A DNA stretch of 64,000 nt from Nyssa sinensis (taxonomy: Eukaryota; Streptophyta; Magnoliopsida; Cornales; Nyssaceae): contig CM018038.1 in the NCBI GenBank assembly GCA_008638375.1, positions 14,096,515 through 14,160,514 on the forward strand, given 5' to 3'. A program made the position numbers and the translations under genes. Under the pieces are notes generated by a model that did no database searches, was not told where the DNA came from, and saw nothing but the letters and a program-made list of their open reading frames with translations. Of the stretch, positions 50,365 to 60,700 are shown piece after piece. Numbering within the stretch: the first letter of the stretch is position 1; each line of letters starts with the position of its first letter.

Positions 50365-51303
50365 ACGAGAGCATGATCCCAGAAGCCACAGAGAGCTTGA
50401 GAAACTCCCAAAGCCCAATAAAAGCTTGCATAGAGAATCCAGTCCAAGAACGAGGACACCAGCCACAAACAGTGTAGCCAAAGAGTCCAAAAACTGAAAC
50501 CCACCACGAGAAACCAAGAGTAATTGCGGTGCCGACAATGCCAACTCTCAGCCTATATACAAACAGCCAACTAACAAACACATGGACTGCAAGTGCCCAG
50601 CCAGACACCCAAGCAATAACGGCCGTCTTGAGTTGGCACTGTAAAAACCTCAACAAAGTGAACTGAAACGTAAAGCTCAAGTGCATCGGAATCAACCACA
50701 TTGCCACCACACCCGATAGCTCTGCCACAGCCGTTGACTGTCCAGTGAGCTTCAATATGGGCGTAGCGAACACAAAAATTGGTAACAAGAGAATAGAAAC
50801 AAGAAACAGCACAACCCAGGATCTTTGCATGTATATACCCAACATGTGGTACTGTTTCGCCCCGTAAGCTTGGCCACAAAGTGTTTCAAGTGCGCTTGCC
50901 ATACCTAGCTATCAATCAAGACCGGCATAGAAAAAGAAAAAAGGGGAATCAAAGATTTGAAGCGAGGACTACGAGAGATGAAAGTTTGAAGGGTTTAGTT
51001 TACCAAGAAGCCGAAGGTGATGGAGATGATGACAGTCGAGGCTATGGAGATTGCGGCCAGGTCGAGGTCGCCCAGGTGGCCGGCCAATGCTTGTGTTATT
51101 GTTGTCATGGAGAACATGGCGAGGCGGCTGAAGATGGAGGGAGCCGCAATTTGCCACATCTTCTTTGATTCCAACCATGTCCGTCTGATCAAATTTCCAG
51201 AGTTTGATTCTTCTTGGTCGTGGAGGAAGCGACGTCGGTGGACTTTATTTTCTTCCGAGGCTGAAACTAACAGAGGCTCATTGTCTTCTTCTCTCCTCCC
51301 CAT
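42832..51303 (-). CDS. MATE efflux transporter (DETOXIFICATION family), gene C
   Basis: Eight exons on the minus strand: 51303-51004, 50908-50367, 50230-50141, 50013-49957, 43757-43519, 43434-43316, 43047-42961, 42879-42832. Total 1482 nt = 493 aa plus TAA, all GT-AG. The exon 3 donor (G|GTTGAT) is weak. Intron phases are identical to genes A and B. Exon 3 is one codon longer, exon 7 one codon shorter, and the last exon 15 nt shorter. Landmarks: [14 protein letters not shown] in exon 1, [16 protein letters not shown] at about aa 102, [16 protein letters not shown] in exon 5, [16 protein letters not shown] in exon 6, [14 protein letters not shown] in exon 7. The split codon at the exon 2/3 join gives Ser where A and B have Cys. 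It belongs to the same DTX clade (roughly DTX21-29) but is clearly diverged, so it is an older duplicate. Expected to be a twelve-helix proton-coupled exporter. Intron 4 is 6.2 kb and filled with a LINE, a MITE and a copia LTR. Confidence 0.91.
44541..44670 (+). repeat. Internal 130-bp duplicate inside the LINE
   Basis: Matches 45915-46044 with few substitutions (AACTAAGGCTGTCTTA...GTGGCTTCCTTTT). Its last ~21 bases GAACAAATTTGAGTATCAGTG are repeated again at 44671-44691. Confidence 0.85.
44838..45255 (+). mobile_element. hAT-like MITE, copy 2, nested in the LINE
   Basis: 418 bp starting CATGGACGAGGCCA and ending TGGCCTCGTCCCTT: inverted ends with 2 mismatches in 14. It is flanked by AGTCCAAC at 44830-44837 and 45256-45263; the match runs to 11 bp because the next CAT is shared. 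Removing it rejoins the Pro-rich LINE ORF1 sequence, so it inserted into the LINE. It is homologous to 39272-39662. Confidence 0.82.
48002..48352 (-). mobile_element. Copia-type LTR fragment in intron 4 of gene C
   Basis: On the minus strand it starts TGTAACGGTATAATAACA and ends GAACATTTTTTCA, 351 bp, TG...CA. It is followed at once by CGGTATCAGAAG, a close variant of the initiator-Met tRNA primer-binding site, so this is a 5' LTR plus a short leader (to about 47926). No gag-pol follows: the next DNA is the LINE, so the element is truncated. It contains a two-copy repeat (about 48220-48305) around ATAATCATCTTCTGTTATC and an AT microsatellite at 48056-48103. Same orientation as gene C. Confidence 0.72.
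48353..49955. other. Rest of intron 4 of gene C
   Basis: Intronic DNA with no recognised gene. Short AT microsatellite at about 49165-49180. GATTTTGCGTGCTCTAACA near 48730 resembles sequence often seen next to copia LTRs, but I could not define an element. Confidence 0.4.
50282..50359. repeat. Long GA microsatellite in intron 2 of gene C
   Basis: About (GA)36, read as (CT)n on the coding strand. It starts about 6 nt inside the donor (GT at 50366-50365) and fills over half of the 136-nt intron 2. Confidence 0.95.
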
Positions 51304-51840
51304 GTGAAGTCAGTACTCTGGGCAGCAATGGACGTTAATGGCTTCCAACTTCAGAAAATCTGGTTAAATGTGAGCCAAGTAATATTGGCAAAATTGAGAT
51401 GAAGACAAAGCCCTTCTCTTTCAGTGTCTGTTGCAATAAATGACGGTGCCTCATCATTCCTTGCAATGCAAACCGGGCTGTAGCTGCATCGAACAGCAGC
51501 CCAAAGTTTTAGGCATGAAAGTTCGAAGTTCGAATGATGCCTTTGTTTGGGCTCGGGTAAGTGGATATTCGAAGTTCTGAGCTCAAATTTGGAATAAAAC
51601 GAAGCCCTAGTAAAAGGACAGTGCGTGCTCTGCACCGGGGAAGAGGCATGTCTTGCATGTATTATACATGTATTTTTTAATTTAATTTAATTATTTATTT
51701 TTTTAATTAAATTTAAATAATCACGATATATATATTGATGCACCAAAAAAAAAAAAAGAATGACCGACTAACCCAAACTTGACACGCGTCTGGCCGTGTA
51801 GGTCAGGAAGTATCACAGCCGTACAGATTTGACATCAGAA
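51304..51840. other. Upstream region of gene C
   Basis: Leader and promoter of gene C (read leftwards) up to the gypsy remnant. Contains AT-rich runs at 51660-51740 with AATTTAATTTAATTA motifs. I could not fix a TATA box. Confidence 0.45.
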
Positions 51841-51844
51841 TGGT

Positions 51845-54800
51845 ACGAATTTCCCTTGCCGAGCAACGAGTTCGGGGGCCAATCCGGTGTCGTTGAAATT
51901 TCAGCCGCCACAGGTGCCAGTTCCCCCAGTCCAAGAAGGGCAACGTCCCCCTATCACTACCGGGCAAGGTCACCCTTCACATCTTGGAGTTGAGGCGATG
52001 AGGCAAGGGCAGCATCAGCTAGTTCCGCCTAGAATGCCTCCAAGGATGGAAGAAGTAGTAGATTCCATGGAACAAACTGTCCTCACTAAAGGGACCCATA
52101 TCCCTCCAGAGCAGGATGAGCTAGCAAAGCCACTCGGGAGATTCGCCACTCCATTCACCCTAGCCATAATGGCGGAGGAACGCCCCAAAAAATTTGTGGT
52201 CCCAAAGTTCACCTTGTATGATGGATCAGAAGACTCCGGGGACCACCTCTCCCATTATCAGCATACGATGGCTTTGCATGGGGCTACCGACGCCTTCATG
52301 TGTCGTACGTTTGTAACAAGCCTCAAGGTTACCACTCTGAAGTAGTTCCACGGCCTCCCTCAGAGTCAATCATCAACTTCTACAAACTTAGCAGGCGGTT
52401 CCTTGACCGGTTCCTGACCAGCAGGAGGTTGAGGAAGGGTCCAGAATTTTTGTTAACAATAAAACAGCATAAGGGGGAATCGCTTCAGGAATACATTGCT
52501 CAATTCAATTCCGAGCTCACAGAGATGGCGGACTACAGTCCAAGCTTTTTGGTAACGGCCCTCAACGCCAGCTTGGGCGTTGGGCATTTCCAAGACTCCT
52601 TGACAAAGAATCCCCTTGTTGACATGGGGTCACTTATGGAGCGGGCGCGAAAGTATATAAACCTGGAGGATACGAAGACGTCTTTCCGAAAGGCCAAGGA
52701 GCAAGCTCAAAAGGATGACCATACCCAGAAGAAGGACTCTAGTATTGGCAAGAAGAGGGGTAGAAGTCCTGACAAGAGGCGACACCCAGGTCACAGAACA
52801 ATCCCAACTTCGGAAGATACAAAATATTTATACCTCTAAACGCCTCCCTAACTCACATACTCCAGCAGGTATGGGCACGGGAGGACTTGAGGTGGCCAGA
52901 GTTGTTGAAAAGCAGTCTTGACTCTAGAGATCACAGTAAATACTGTGACTTCCACAAGGATCACGAGCACACCACCGATGAATGTAGAGCCCTCAAACAA
53001 GAAATTGACCAACTCATCCAAAAGGGACGTTTGAGGGAATTCATCCAACAGGACGGGAGGTAAAACCCCCGAAATAATAGACCATAACAAAAGAGACAAG
53101 AGTAGAGGCATGAGCAAAGGGAGGCTCAGGATGAACAGCCACGCCAGAATAATCAAGTCATATTCGTCCTCCATGCCGATAATTCATTGGTTAGAACGTC
53201 CAATAGAGCTAGGAAGCACTACGCTCGAGAGGCAAGGGCAGAACCCAATGTCCTCCAGATCTCCGTAGTTAAGAAAAAGTCAAGGCCTGTGCCACATATC
53301 CAATTCTTAGAACTGGATCTTGGCGGGGTACATTGCACTCACAGTGATGCCCTCTTAATTTTACTTAAAGTCACAAATTTTGAGATTAAAAGGGTGTTGG
53401 TAGACACAGGGAGTTCCACTAACGTGCTATTTTATGAACCCTTTCAGCACATGAAGCTCAGTGCCAAGGATATTAAAGCTACCACCACTATAATGACAGG
53501 ATTCGATGGGAACCTCAGCACCCTAATGGGTAGGATAAACCTCCCGACCACCGTGGGAGACGAGGACGCCCATAAGACGCTAATTTTTGAATACATGGTC
53601 TTGGACTCCAAGTCTCCCTACAACATCATCATAGGAAAGCCATGGCTCCATTAGATGGGGGCGGTCACCTCGACACTCTACCAATGCTTGAAATACATTC
53701 AGAACGACAGGGTCTGCACCATTAGGGGCTGCCAACAGACAGCCCAGGAGTGCCACACTTTGGCATTGAAGGAAAAAGTTTACAAATAGCAATCACAGCG
53801 ACCTCGGGAGGAAGGAAGTCCTGCATCTTTTGAACTTCACGAGACAACGGAGTGCCCTTCAGAAGTTGACGAGCTGTTAAGTCCCAGGGGAAGAGATAGC
53901 TTGGCTAAACCAATGCAGGAGCCCGTCAAGGTATTGGTAAGTTCTAAAGGAGGGGAGCGCCACTTGCAACTCTGTACAGACCTGTCCTTGTCCGAGCAAA
54001 AGGAGATCGTTGAGTTCCTGAAGGATAATTTATCAGTTTTTGCTTGGGAAACTAAGGACATGGAAGGGATAGATCCTAATCTCATTTCCCACAAGCTAAT
54101 GGTTGATCTAGACCACCCTCGGGTGAGACAGAAGAGGAGGACCTTCGCCCTTGAGCGCCACAAAATCATTAATGAAGAAGTCCAAAGGTTGTTGGACGCT
54201 AGGATGATAAGGAAGGTGTTCTACCTAGAATGACTTGCCAATACAGTCCTTGCCAAGAAAAAGAATGGCAAGTGGCGGGTCTGCGTTGACTATACTGACC
54301 TCGACAAAGCCTGTCCTAAAGATAGTTTTCCTCTCTCGAGGATTAATCAACTAGTCGATGCAACTGCTGGCCACGAGTTGATGAGCTTCATGGATGTATA
54401 TTCAGGATATAATCAGATTTAGATGTACCCTCCAAACCAAGAAAATACAACCTTCATATTCGAACAGGGTCTCTATTGCTATAGGTTGATGCCATTTGGT
54501 CTGAAGAATGCCGATGCTACATACTAGCGGTTGGTGAACAAAATGTTTGACTTTTTGATTGACAGCACAATGGAGGTCTACATAGACGACATGTTGGTCA
54601 AGAGCCTAAAAAAGAATGACCATATCCAGCACTTAAGTCAGACGTTTAGTATATTGAAGCAACACAAGATGAAGTTGAACCCCTCGAAGTGCACCTTCGG
54701 GATCACCAGGGGGAAATTCTTGGGTTTCCTTGTCTCTTAGAAGGGATAGAGGCAGACCCCTTGCAAATTAAGGCATTGATTGAGCTGGGATCACCGAGGA

Positions 54801-54885
54801 CCAAAAAAGACGTCCAAGCCCTCAACGAAAAAATAGCAGCTTTGAACAGGTTCATCTCCAGTTGGCTTCAATGGAGTCCATTCAG
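51845..54885 (+). mobile_element. Truncated Ty3/gypsy retrotransposon (Tat-like), gag-protease-RT
   Basis: Plus strand, domains in order. Gag at 51887-52839 (PKFVVPKFTLYDGSEDSGDH then LTIKQHKGESLQEYIAQFNS and PLVDMGSLMERARKYINLED). A Cys/His segment KYCDFHKDHEHTTDEC at about 52935-52985. Aspartic protease with VLVDTGSSTNVLFY at about 53395. Pre-RT region, then RT from about 54240 (KWRVCVDYTDLDKACPKDSF, FMDVYSGYNQ, LMPFGLKNA, catalytic VYIDDMLVKS at about 54573). It ends within the RT/RNase H junction at about 54885 (ALNRFISSW), so RNase H, integrase and both LTRs are missing. Gag is broken by a stop and a frameshift near 52345. Later stops interrupt protease and RT; several are CAG-to-TAG. 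Not functional. Confidence 0.88.
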
Positions 54886-55140
54886 TAAATATCCTAATCT
54901 TATACCCCTTTCATCAACTTTAGTACCATATTTGTATTATTATATATATATATATATATATTCCTTTCATTATAAAACATATGCAGTACAATGAAAGATA
55001 TCAGTATTGTAATAAAATGATTGATTTTAGATTCTCTCCTTTTGATGAATGCACGAATTTTTTTTCCAAAATACAGTTGTTTTGAAACTTTTTTTCAAGA
55101 ATAAGGTTACAGTAAAATTATTTACCAAACTAGGGTTATT
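54886..55140. other. Unassigned spacer between gypsy remnant and palindrome cluster
   Basis: AT microsatellite at about 54942-54961. No gene is recognised. Confidence 0.4.
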
Positions 55141-55400
55141 TGTGAAATCGTCTTTTTGAAAGACGATTTCCAAAAAAAAAAAAAAAATTGTTTGAAATCA
55201 TCTTTCAGAAAGACGCTTTCAAAAGCGTCTTTTTGAAAGACGATTTCTTAATAAAAAGAATTTTCAAAAACATCTTGCTGAAAGAGTATTTAAAAATTTT
55301 TTTTTGAAATCGTCTTTCAAAAAGATGCTTTCAAAAGCGTCTTTTTGAAAGACGTTTTCAAAAATGTATTTTTGAAAAACGATTTTAAAAGCGTATTCTT
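55141..55400. repeat. Cluster of short palindromes
   Basis: The 12-mer GAAATCGTCTTT and its inverse AAAGACGATTTC, plus the variant pair AAAGACGCTTT / AAAGCGTCTTT, alternate at least eight times. One near-perfect hairpin is 55144-55170 (12-bp arms, 3-nt loop); another is about 55209-55232. The same motif recurs at 57132-57175, just before the MULE coding remnant. Confidence 0.85.
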
Positions 55401-55429
55401 TATCAAATTAGGGTACTTTTGAGAAACAA

Positions 55430-57130
55430 TGTTATTAAAAACAAAAAAAATGAAACACTCCCTCTCAAAATCGAATCTCAGATGCTCTCTCTGTCTCGAC
55501 TCTATCTCAATCACTCTTCCTCACGGCACTCTATCGCTCTCTCCCTCACAACACTTGGTTGTCTCAATCTCTCACAACTCAATCAAGATCTTTAAGGCTC
55601 TATTTAGATTTCATGGTTGTGGTCTCTGTCAAGCTATCTCTACTATATCTTAACTGACGCGTAAGTATTCATCTCCCTCAACACCTCTGCAACAACTCTT
55701 TTGTCTCAGGTAATCTCTTGATATGTGAAGTTAGGGCTTTTCTCTCCAAAAAAAAAAAAAAAATAGGGCTAGTTTTATTTCAGTGTAACTGAAATTTTTG
55801 AAAATTTGTTGGGTAAGTTTTCTATAGGTTCGTCAGATTTATTTGAAGGCTTAGTCGAGCATGACTAGAGCTCAATCTCTCGTACCAACGTTCTATCAAG
55901 AACCATCACGGCCGGGGCCACTCTTTCATAACTGCTGTAGCAGTTGATTGGCTTGATTGAGGTACAATAGGGTTTCCTCTTTAAAAGATAGGGCTTTTTC
56001 TCTCTTTAGGAATAAAATTAAGGTTTTTGTATTGAAATATTAGGGCCTTTTTCCTCTCTTTTTTTGTACTCGGTGAAACCACATAATAATTATACAACCA
56101 TCTAATTATACACTTTTTTTTTTCTTCAAACGCTTATGATTAGACTCACTACCAGAGCATGAGTATAATTGTTTTGATTAAGACTCACTGCATAGGCATA
56201 AGCCCAACCCTCTTTTTGGCCAAATTCAATTATTTAAGCTTTCAAAATTCTATTTTTCTCAAACATTATATCTTATTGTCCTAAAAGGTTTTGATTCATG
56301 AGATTTTAAAGTCTCTAGAACCACATGCCAACATTATCCAACGTGCAACATTCACATATAATACAAGACTACAAGTATTCCACATTGGCAAGATTTTCCC
56401 CTTTGCCTTGAGAATCTGTTATGATTAAATAAATTTTGTGTTTACCAAAATAAAATTGTAGATTTCTCATTTTAGAAAAATTTTGTTTTACCAAAAAAAA
56501 TTTTCAATCATGTCTGCTCTAGTTTTCCATTTGTCATTGTAAGCCCTTTGGTAGATCTCAAGGTGCATAATTCATACAAGGGTTCTATTATTGAAATAAG
56601 GGTGAAGTTGAAAAAAAATGTTGACAAAAATTTTAGATAAAACATGACCTATTGTTTTTGAGATATTCTCACTTATAGTTCTTTACTTTTTTCTTAATGA
56701 TAGTGAGATTGCATTTTAGTGTTTTTTTTTTTTGGTTGAGAAATATAGGAAATTCTTTACTTTATTTGAATTTTTTTTATAATACACTAATAACCTTCCT
56801 ATTCTCACTCATTTGTTGATTTAAGCTCGTATTGAACTTTTCTTAAGCATGTTGTTTTTGATTTATACAAGCATATTAGTTTTTTTTTTTAAATTACCTT
56901 TTTCACATTATAAAATTCTTCCTTAGTTTATGTCTGTGCATTTAGGAATTTTTTTTCCCTTGTCACGTTTTTTTTTTAAACTTAATGTTTTAACAATAGA
57001 GTGGTTTTACGTAATATAATTTTTAAACAATTTTAAAGGATATTGTTCTTTCGATATCCTTGGAAAATATAGGTTGCAGGTTATTTTTCTTATAAGGAGC
57101 GGATGTTGCAACCTGGAATTTTTTTTAACA
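55430..57130 (+). other. CT-rich leader-like and AT-rich region 5' of the MULE remnant
   Basis: 55450-55650 is C/T-rich like a plant 5' leader, followed by possible intron-like sequence (CGCGTAAGTATTC at about 55659). No coding domain is seen. Its place between two palindrome blocks suggests it could be the 5' untranslated part of the MULE; this is inference. Confidence 0.35.
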
Positions 57131-57214
57131 GTTTTCCAAAATCGTCTTTTCAAAAAACGCTTTCAAAAGCGTATTTCCAAATTTTGATGGCTTGTATTTA
57201 TTTTTAAAAGGTTA

Positions 57215-58945
57215 GAAATGACTGGAACATCAATACCTGTACTATGTTATTGGGGAAGAAATATTTATTATGGGGAACAAGGTAGTATATGGTATGATAT
57301 GAATGCTTGACGAAACATTATGTTGAGGAAATGAATAAGTTATAATGAACTTTTGGCGAAGATGTATGCTATAATGAAGTTGGATGTCACACAAGTCCAA
57401 GAGAGCATAACAAATACTCTCTATTAGAAGTCGTTGATGATGAGACAGTGGATTCAATGATTGAAGTTGTTCTAAGCAATCCGACGTTATATAGCATCGA
57501 CTTATGTATGGAGACAGAAGATGTGCATCATCCTTCTGTTGTATCTCAACCAGTGGAGATTGAGCACGGTTCTTTTACTTGACTGCTCACACAAGATAAT
57601 GATTGCCCAATTGGTGAAGTTGTCCCCATGGTACATCAAAGTTTCAGTCTTATGTTAGTGTCTGAGACATGTCATATAGAACATGTGGAGTCTCACTTTC
57701 CTAATATTGTGAATATTGTTTAGGGTGAGGACATTTGCAACAATTTCATGGATAGAAGTAATCTCTCCAATGCATCGTCAGAAGAAGAAGATGATGATAT
57801 GTTACAATCGAGTGATGAGGATGGAATGGATGAAACCGATGAACATTACATTCGTTTGCATAAGGCTGATTCTCTATTTTTTTCAAATGTCAATTTTACT
57901 GATGATATTGGTGGGAGAAGTTCATCCCATTTGCGCCATCCTTGCATTTGGGATCCAACAACAAACGAGTTGGGCAAAGGTCTTCAATTTAATGACAAGA
58001 AAAAATTGTAGTAAGCTGTCAAAGAATTTTCAATCAAATGTCATAATTAGTATAAGGTGATTGAAAACAACAAGGATATTTGGACTGTGATATGTAAACT
58101 TTATGAAATGTGTAAATGGAGACTACGTGCTATAAAAAATAAAAAGACTGGCCGATTTCAAATCACAAAATATGAGGGGCCACATACTTGTTTAAATCGT
58201 GCTATGACCAGATATCGTGTGTAGTTAGATTCTAAGTTAATTGCAAGTGAAATACAAGGTGCAGTGAGGGTTGATTCTGCTTTAAAGATAGATCTAATTA
58301 TGGAGCAAATGAGATAAAAGTACAGTTACACGATCTCCTATAAGAAAGCTTGGATTGCAAAGTAGAAAGCAATTTTCATGATATTTGGGGATTGAGAGAC
58401 ATCGTACAGATTGTTGACAAAGTTTGTGGGAGCACTTGTGAAGTATAATCTAGGCACAATTGTTCAATGGTTGCATCGTAACACTAGCAACCCGAATGTG
58501 GTGGTTTTTAGCACAATGTTTAGGCATTTAATGCATCAATTCAAGGATTTGTGCATTGTCAGCCAGTTATTAGTATTGATGCCACAGATTTATATGGAAA
58601 ATACAAAGGAAAGTTCTTAATTGTAATGGGGACTGATGGTAACAATCAAATATTTTCTCTCACATTTGCAATTGTTGAAGAGGAGAGTTACAATAGTTAG
58701 CGATGGTTCCTATATTTGTTGAGGTTGCATGTTGTGGGGAGGAGGGAAGAGATTTGTTTAATGCATATCATAGATTTTGCTTGAAGCATGTTCGTAACAA
58801 TTTTAATAGCAAGTTCAAAGATACCGATCTAAAGACACTTGTTTGGGCTGCTGAAAGTACACATCAGATACGCAAATACAATTCTATTATGCAGGAAATT
58901 AAAAGCCTCAACCAAAAGACATATGCTTGGTTGAATGAAATACCT
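57215..58945 (+). pseudogene. MULE (Mutator-like) transposase pseudogene
   Basis: Plus-strand frames spell a MuDR-type transposase. N-terminal part (GTSIPVLCYWG-type start at about 57220); an acidic linker (SSEEEDDDMLQSSDEDGMDE at about 57775); the plant MuDR zinc-binding region (WRLRAIKNKKTGRFQITKYE then GPHTCLN at about 58110-58200); the transposase core with the first catalytic Asp (VISIDATDLYGKYKGKF at about 58565) and NNQIFSLTFAIVEEESYN; then AYHRFCLKHVRNNFNSKFKD at about 58760-58815. The segment that should hold the second catalytic Asp (ISDRH-type) between WFLYLL and AYHRFC is deleted. Many stops and shifts are present. No terminal inverted repeats were identified. Confidence 0.85.
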
Positions 58946-60700
58946 ACAACAAGTCACAACCCAAAACCCATCCTATGCGGATTAGGGGTCTGTGATCGAG
59001 TCTACAGCCCGTGGGCGATTCCCCGTCAAAAGGATCTGAAATACTAAGTAAGGTTTTTAACAACACATTTTATAGTCATTAGTAAATCTGGTAGCATAGT
59101 TAGGTCCTCATTTAATACATGCCAAAAGAACATAAGTGTTTATAAGCACAGATCCTCCAAAAACACAAACTGACAGGACTGTGGTGTCGTGGGAGATATT
59201 AAGACCTTCCAATATTTAGTTTAATACAAAACTCGCCAAAACGCTACTGACCTGTGCAAAACTGCAAGTGCACAGTATCATAGCGTTATAGTAAAATGAT
59301 AAGAAGAGTATCGTCCTCAAGGATTGGTGTCTTACTTTTGACAAGTACCGAAATTAAATTAATCTCGACTTTATTTAGAAAATTCGCTAAGATCTTTAGA
59401 ATTACAATTTAAAATGAAATCAATGCAAAGAGAATATTTAAATGAAAAGAGAGATATTGTTCGAAAATCAAATAAATGTAAGAGAAGAATTCTAGGAAAT
59501 CGATTTCACCTAATTTCTCACTATGCTTTACTTATCTAACTAATTGAATTTAATGTTTCATGTTTGTTAGCAAATCGTCAAATCATCCAAAAGCCTCTTT
59601 TGACATTCAATTGGAAACTATTCTTGTTCACTATTTTACACAAGAGTATGCAAATTAATAAAACAAGAATGCAATAAGACCAATGATTTTTAATACTACA
59701 TAGGTTCATATAAGTCTTTCGATCTCTATACTTACCTATGCCAAAATATTCAGGATCTATCCTATGATTCCTTCTTTCGACATCAAATCATAAGATTAAA
59801 ATCATCTAATTAGTGGCCAGTTAATTAGAAGCATTAGGCTTAGAATAGATCAGACAAACATAAAAAATAATTGCTTCAAATTAGCATAGAAAAGCAAGCA
59901 TAGTTCGAAACTAGACTGCATCGTTTTCCTAGAATAAATAAAAATTAGTTCATGCTAAAAATTAAATTCAACATAAACGAATTCACCATGATTTTTTTCT
60001 GCGAAGAACAGAAGAAAATTAACACTAAAAAATAGTTGTAGCAATCCGCAGTGCACCGTCAAAGTCAAGCCACTACATTGTTTGCGTTTCTGTTCTTTTT
60101 TTCCTGTTGCGCCACACAGTTTTGTGTCTCTCTTCACTCTTGCTTTGCGCCGTAAGTCTGCTGTTTTTCAGCGCCTCTTATTCTTAGATTTCTTCAAGCG
60201 TTGCGCCGCGCCGCCCTACTTCCAAGTTCTCCCCACTCTTTTTTTTATCATCCAACCCCCAAACTCATTTTTGCCCTAGACGTTAGATGCTGGCGCAGCT
60301 TCATGGGCTGCGCTAGTAGATGGGATTTTTCTTTTTCCCTTTTTTTTTTTTTTTTTCTTCTGGCCTTTTCCTCTCCTAGCCGCACGTCCCAGCCACCTTT
60401 TAAAACATCAGCCGCCTCTTTGCTATCCACATGGACCCACCTTGCTGACTCTTGTTTTCTTTTTCTTTCTTTTCCTAGTTCCAACCACAAGCCGCTTGGT
60501 CTTCTAGTCTTCACTTCAGCCGCAAGCTCTTGATTTTTTTTATTCTTTTCTTTTGATTTCCTGTTCAGCCACAAGCCAGCTGCACTGCTTCTTTTTTTCT
60601 TTTTTTGGACGGCTTGTATTTTTTTTTTTTTTTTTGAATTCAGCAAAAGTGGTGAGGAACTCACGGCCTAATGAACAGGTTATCTGGCTTAAGTCGTTAT
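58946..60700. other. Unassigned repeat-like DNA, possibly gypsy LTR
   Basis: 59225-59480 includes TGCAAGTGCACAGTATCATA and GAGTATCGTCCTCAAGGATT, phrases that I recall from LTR/leader regions of Tat/Athila-type gypsy elements. 60080-60640 is C/T-rich with several T-runs. Edges and orientation cannot be fixed and no gene is seen. Confidence 0.35.

Noticed and set aside
50265..50477. Arg-Glu or Ser-Leu repeat open frames
   Set aside because: Translation of the GA microsatellite in gene C intron 2 and antisense of exon 2.
60201..60664. Ser/Phe-rich and Lys-rich overlapping open frames
   Set aside because: Product of C/T-rich, T-run sequence on both strands; not a gene.
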